From the NCBI GenBank assembly GCA_030386875.1, contig CM059575.1, positions 49,072,859 to 49,136,858 on the forward strand: DNA of 64,000 bases, read 5' to 3'. Position numbers and translations under genes: made by a program. Below, piece by piece: positions 59,512-64,000 of the stretch (the stretch's first letter is position 1; each line of letters starts with the position of its first letter). The stretch comes from Morinoia aosen. Its lineage: Eukaryota > Arthropoda > Malacostraca > Amphipoda > Talitridae. The notes under the pieces are model-generated. The model made no database searches. It was not told the DNA's origin and saw only the letters and a program-made list of their open reading frames with translations.

Positions 59512-60467
59512 TATTTGGTGGCCCGTGTATGGGGAAGCCACATTAAAGATATCCACATTGCCACATTGCCCATTGAAGAAGAAAGATATCAAGAATTGAT
59601 CTTCAGTTCTGCTGATCCGTGATCTTAAGTGTGAGGAGTGTCACCCTGTTTGGAGTAACATCGCATAGTTCTCACATTACTTCAGAGCATCGAGAAAAGG
59701 AAGAAAGACGTCAGCGCAGAAAATCGAAATTCTTGGAAGAAATTCGAGGGAGAAAAAATCGAAAATCTGCACGCTACTTAGTCTTCACCAATCTGGAGCG
59801 TCGCTACTCAAAGGAGAAGATGAAGTGAGGGGTCCAGACCAACAACCTGGTCTGTCGACGAGATCTACGCATTTACGCACCGTTATCTGCAACGAGAAGA
59901 TCTACGAGAGCTACGCATCGCCAAAATATTAAGTTAAGTGTACGCCGATAATGGCTTGCAAATTAAAAATAAGCATGCGCTCAATTTAACGATTATACAT
60001 CATCAATATAAAATTAATAAGTAGGAAGTTAAGCGGTAGGCATTGCAAAAGCGCAGTAAGCAAGCTGATTCCTGGTAGCGGGAGAGCGCGCAGCGTAGGC
60101 ATTGCAAAAGCGCAGTAAGCAAGCTGATTCCCGGAGGTGGGAGAGCGAGCGTGTACGCGGAAACGTTGTGTGGAGAGGTAGTCCATTGTTCTCTAGAACA
60201 ATTGAAGGAAGTTGTTGCTATTGTTCTCGGGCCCATTGTTCCCTGGCACATAAGAGTAAGCTGGAGCGGCTTGCTCTGTTCAGTTGCTGCCGACCTTCAC
60301 GAGCTTTGACTTTTTGACTTTGTGTGCTGGATTAGCCTGGTTTAAGTCCACTGAAAATGTGAGTTACCATTTTATTTGTATGTAGAATATTTTCATTATA
60401 TGTGTGTAGAACATTTTTCGCTTAAAGGTAATTAGAGGTCTAAGAATATAGGATTATTTTTGTGCTT
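59512..60467 (+). other. 5' leader of the third LTR element
   Basis: Contains the primer-site-like TTGGTGGCCCGTGTATGG (59515), a 59-bp direct repeat (60036-60094 and 60095 on; GTAGGCATTGCAAAAGCGCA), and a splice-donor match GTGAGT at 60359-60364. No long frame; a 69-codon frame at 59619-59828 is basic and unsupported. Confidence 0.55.
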
Positions 60468-61937
60468 ATGTCGGACAGTGACTCTGACGAATACGAGTAC
60501 ATAAGAACGACCCCGTACGTGACTCGATTAGGAAGAGTAGCAGTTCCTATTTTTTCCGCGAAGTCGATTTCTGTACCTATCACGATGACGACCACCACCA
60601 CTGTCACCCCTGTTACCAGTGCAGTCACTACCACAGTTAGCCCTGTAACTAGTACGGTTACCGCTGTGACGACTTCTATTGTCAGTCCGATACCTAGTGT
60701 TGTAATTGCTGGGCAGGATCTGCCGCAGTACCGAGGTAGAAAACGGAGAAACGACCCTGACTTCATAGAAAATAGGTCACTAGAAACGCATATAAAGAAT
60801 GTACGAGCATATTTCAATATGCTGTCAGATAATTCGGAGGAAGCAAAATTAAATCTATTATTGCGAACTGCAGACAAGCGGGTAGGCGACTTCAATACGG
60901 TCGTCGCTTCCATAATTAGTGAAGGTTATGAATTAAGTTTCGAAGAAGTCGTACACCTGTTAGAAAATATCTACGTATCAAAAGGTGAAAGATCTTTGCA
61001 CGCGGTCGCCTGTGATCTAAATAACGTACGCCTAAAAAGAAACGATGCATTAGCTAGCCAGTTCGTGGCTATCCTGTCCAAAATCCGTAAGCTAACCCAC
61101 AGAATAATGACCAGCCCGGAGTGTTCGAACAGAGCCCACCCCTATGTAGTAAATTGTCCCGATCCTGTTGCTCTCGATAAGTATGTCGAGAATACTTTAA
61201 TTGTTGCGTTAGCTATGGTCATCATCAACCCCCTAGTAACAGAAGATTTTTCCAAAAAACTATTTAACAACCCCTTCAAATCATCGGAAGAGCTCCTTCA
61301 GAGAATTGTAACTGTAATTCGCAATTTCCCCGAGGATAAGCAAATATTAGCGACTCGATCTGAGAGATCTATGGAAATCTATTGTGCTGAGGATGATCAT
61401 TCGTCCGAATCAAACTTTGAAGCTGCCTATGATGAGGCCGAAGTGCATACAACAGAGAGAGGCGGATTTCAAGGTAGAGGTAGGACGCGTAGGCCCTACT
61501 GGAGACCAAATTTCCCGAGACCAACTTTCCGTGCTAGACCTCACGTAAAATCTTTTGTTGGAGATCGTGAACTAGGAACTCTCGAAGTCCAAGCATTAGA
61601 GACAGCTGAAGCAAAGCGTTGCTCGAATTGTTACAATCATGTGTGTGTCTGTCAAGGGCAAAGTGTGTCGGTACCCACTGTGGCTAGGAAACCGACTGAT
61701 TGGTACAAACCAGGTTCATCTCAGACAGCCACCGAGCGTTCACTGCGTGATGTAGTTTGTTTTCGTTGTAATAAGTTAGGACACTACGCAAGAGATTGTA
61801 GGTCCAGAAGAGACTATTTAAACAGACCAGGCAGACCGGATCGTGTCCGTGCGCGAGGACAGTATAAAACTCGTATGTCAGAAAAAGGTCAGGTAGAAAC
61901 TTACCAAACTAACAGTGGCAATGATTTTTTAGCGTAA
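60468..61937 (+). CDS. Gag polyprotein, intact
   Basis: 489 codons from ATG 60468 (MSDSDSDEYEY), the first ATG of the frame; the homologous gag at 33959 starts the same way. The order is: acidic N-terminus, a long Thr/Val-rich stretch (residues about 35-75), a capsid-like part (DLPQYRGRKRRNDPDFIENR, then LHAVACDLNNVRLKRND near residue 180), a basic RG-rich stretch (about 330-365), a Cys cluster CSNCYNHVCVC (about 385), and one CCHC zinc knuckle CFRCNKLGHYARDC (about 430-443) for RNA packaging. It ends NDFLA at TAA 61935-61937. No frame damage seen. Confidence 0.88.
   Translation: MSDSDSDEYEYIRTTPYVTRLGRVAVPIFSAKSISVPITMTTTTTVTPVTSAVTTTVSPVTSTVTAVTTSIVSPIPSVVIAGQDLPQYRGRKRRNDPDFIENRSLETHIKNVRAYFNMLSDNSEEAKLNLLLRTADKRVGDFNTVVASIISEGYELSFEEVVHLLENIYVSKGERSLHAVACDLNNVRLKRNDALASQFVAILSKIRKLTHRIMTSPECSNRAHPYVVNCPDPVALDKYVENTLIVALAMVIINPLVTEDFSKKLFNNPFKSSEELLQRIVTVIRNFPEDKQILATRSERSMEIYCAEDDHSSESNFEAAYDEAEVHTTERGGFQGRGRTRRPYWRPNFPRPTFRARPHVKSFVGDRELGTLEVQALETAEAKRCSNCYNHVCVCQGQSVSVPTVARKPTDWYKPGSSQTATERSLRDVVCFRCNKLGHYARDCRSRRDYLNRPGRPDRVRARGQYKTRMSEKGQVETYQTNSGNDFLA
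61925..61931 (+). promoter_or_regulatory. -1 ribosomal frameshift heptamer (T TTT TTA)
   Basis: In gag phase: GAT TTT TTA GCG TAA. The heptamer sits two codons before the gag stop, and the pol frame (-1) is open from 61925, directly after a TGA at 61922-61924. U UUU UUA is an established slippery sequence in retroelements. A downstream stimulatory structure was not identified. Confidence 0.8.
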
Positions 61938-64000
61938 ACAGCAGAGACGATTTCATTTCCGATAGAAATAACGTCAATGGTAAAAATGAAACTACAATAA
62001 CTAAGTACGACTCTACGGCGACAAATCCCTGTGAACCCGAGGAGAATTCTGGTGCTGAAGATTCCCTCGTTAAAAATGTTGAGATGATAGATCCACTCAT
62101 TAAGTGTCATAATAGATATGAATCGCTGGGAGAGGCGGAATTAAGCGATGATTTGAATGCTCATGGCACTAGTTTTGAAAGCCATTTTACGGCGAACGTT
62201 TGTAAATACGAAGAAGATGAAGAAGTTGAAGTTACAGGACAAAATGAATTATTTGTAATACGAAAAAGTCATAAGCCCATGATTGTGCTTAGAAAGGATG
62301 CAGACCTGTGGAATGCATTGATTGATTCAGGATCAGAGAAATGCCTAATCAGCTACCACAGAATAAGTGAGATAAGTAATGACGTGAAGCCAAGTTCTCT
62401 GACTATAAAAGGCGTTAACGCTAAGAGTAATGTTGAAGGCGAGGTGGAGCTTGTCCTAAAGTTAAAAAACGGTGTAAGTTTAAAGACAAATGCTTTAATA
62501 ATTAAAGATGGTATTTACAATTATGACGTCATTATTGGGCGTGATTTATTAGACAAGAACGCCGTTGTAGACTTAAAACAAAGATGTTTAATTATCAAAG
62601 ACGAGAAAATCTCCTTTGCAGAGGTAAAACGACGAAAGAAGAGAAAGACAGAGTGTCTCGAGTATTCAATAGAGAATACTGAGTGTCTCATGGCAGACAC
62701 GATTACGTCCAGAGCTAAGAAAAAAGTCCTAAATAAGCTAAGAGAGAAGAGGACGTGCATTGCTGAGAGAGCAGGCGAGGAAGTAAAAAGGGATGGTAAG
62801 AGAGAAAATCAGCCTGTTCGAGGCGTAGTTGCAGTTACCAATTCCCACACAAGGCCAAGGCCGTTAAGAGTGCATACTCAACGAGTGGAGATTGCTCCCA
62901 ATGTAATTTTGAAACATGTTGGACATGTTGGAAAGTGTAAAAATGGAGAATACATAATAACGAAAGCAACTTTAAAAGAAGGCATTTGTGTCGCAGAAGC
63001 GATTGTGAGAGTTAACAATGGGAGAAAGATTCCGTTGTTGTTAATTAATAGCTCCGACAGAGCGATTGTTTTACCAGAGAATGCAATTATAAGTACTTTA
63101 GAAAAAGTGGAGAAGGATCACGTTGAATCCGAAGTTCACTTGTCAGATGTACAAGGAGAATTAAAAGGAGGATTGAGTACCTTTGTGCAGGCAGCGAGTG
63201 TTGTTCAGGACAGTCATTTAGATGTCGAGAAAAAAGACACTAATAGTAAATCTGTCGGGATCACAGGAGTTGTCGACAAAGGGTACGTTTCTGATTCCAA
63301 AGAAATAGCCCGTGGTCGGCGGAAATTAAATAATGATGATATCAAGTGTAACGATGACGAAATGAAGCCTGAATTGCTGAGTTTGTTGAATGAATTCAGA
63401 GACGTTATTACTATAGACAATGAATCGATCTCCGCTGCTGCGATTAAACCATACAAAATACGTTTGAAACCTAACGTGGATGTTGTAAATGTCCCTCCCT
63501 ATCGCATTGCCCACCGTTACATGGAAGACTTGAAAGTCGTTAACGAAAAAATGTTAGACGACGGAATTATTAGACCATCGATTTCAGCTTTTAATTCACC
63601 GATAATTGTAGTTCATGAGAAAGATGGAACCATACGTCCGGTGGTTGACTTTCGCAAAGTAAATGAGGTGATTTATGAAGAATCGTTCCCTCTGCCGCGC
63701 ATGGACGAATTTCTCTATAGTTTAAATGGTCAAAAATACTTTTCAAAATTAGATCTTAGGTCAGGATATCATAATATTGCACTGACCGATGAGAGTAAGG
63801 AAATAACAGCGTTTACAGTCGGTAGCAGAAAATACGAGTTCAATCGTTTACCCTTTGGTTTAAAAACCTCACCTGCATATTTCCAGTCAGTAATGACGCA
63901 AACGCTATCTCCTGTTCTAGGAAAACTATCTTTCGTCTTTATGGACGACGTGCTCATATTTTCTAAGGAAAAGGCGCAGCATCTTGCCGATATAAAAGTT
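61925..64000 (+). CDS. Pol polyprotein (protease, RT), partial, runs off window
   Basis: Open for 692 codons without a stop, in the -1 frame of gag. Retropepsin: ALIDSGSEKCLIS (about 62318) and the flap/IIGRDLL region (about 62530). A basic linker with KKRKK-like runs follows. RT starts near 63360: VVHEKDGTIRPVVDF, SKLDLRSGYHNIAL, RLPFGLKTSPAYF and the active site FVFMDDVLIF (63941-63949), intact. RNase H and integrase should follow beyond 64000, as in the pol at 35403-39665. It would be made as Gag-Pol by frameshifting. Confidence 0.88.

Larger units (their letters stand above)
59089..64000 (+). mobile_element. Third LTR retrotransposon (Ty3/gypsy type), 5' part, apparently intact
   Basis: Relative of the 10.8-kb element: gag with the same acidic start, the same T TTT TTA gag-pol junction, and a similar primer-site motif TTGGTGG (59515). 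The 3' half lies beyond the window, so the 5' LTR start cannot be fixed by comparison; 59089 is a guess. TATATAAATAG at 59198 is a good TATA box, and the LTR probably ends near 59511 (GGAACA). Gag and the visible pol are open with all expected motifs. Confidence 0.75.

Overview
The window is repeat-rich eukaryotic DNA, most likely from an arthropod. The evidence is the families present: a degenerate copy of a multicopy arthropod protein family (cc8l18.2-like), Tc1/mariner elements including one with a DUF4817-type N-terminus, two Penelope-like elements, Ty3/gypsy-type LTR elements and a short tract of TTAGG, the common arthropod telomere motif. I see no intact host gene, no rRNA, no convincing tRNA, no CRISPR array and nothing bacterial. 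Species cannot be named from this.

Layout. 1-12.5 kb: mostly unassigned AT-rich DNA with a 172-bp hAT-type MITE (1595-1766) and a minus-strand pseudogene broken by several frameshifts (6997-9256). 12.6-17.8 kb: two Tc1/mariner elements with clear ends (12580-14453 and 16456-17795), separated by TTAGG-like and 40-bp tandem repeats. 22.2-25.7 kb: a 5'-truncated Penelope-like element bounded by 307-bp inverted repeats and interrupted by a hAT element; its 3' end holds a good hammerhead-ribozyme candidate.

25.9-44.4 kb is a nest about four levels deep. A degenerate mariner-like transposase gene (about 25.9-26.6 and 43.9-44.4 kb) is split by an LTR element (26594-43904, target duplication ACGGT). 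That element has a Ty3/gypsy-type reverse transcriptase but the domain order gag-protease-integrase-RT-RNase H (Gmr1-like). Its 3' LTR is split by a second, 10.8-kb Ty3/gypsy element (32543-43361, target duplication ATTG, two identical 183-bp LTRs), and the 3' region of that one holds an 850-bp TTAA-flanked MITE.

44.6-59 kb: a second Penelope-like fragment, a cluster of related direct and inverted repeats with a 49-bp-arm hairpin, a hAT-type MITE, two copies of a 1-kb MITE-like family starting CCCAGGTAGCA, and a 99-bp tandem repeat. About 59.1-64 kb: the 5' part of a third LTR element, a relative of the 10.8-kb one. Its gag and pol frames are open, pol runs off the window end, and it may be functional.

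How the parts work together: the two related gypsy elements place pol in the -1 frame of gag, and both have the heptamer T TTT TTA just before the gag stop, so Gag-Pol is probably made by programmed -1 frameshifting. The other elements look dead: catalytic residues are lost or frames are broken.
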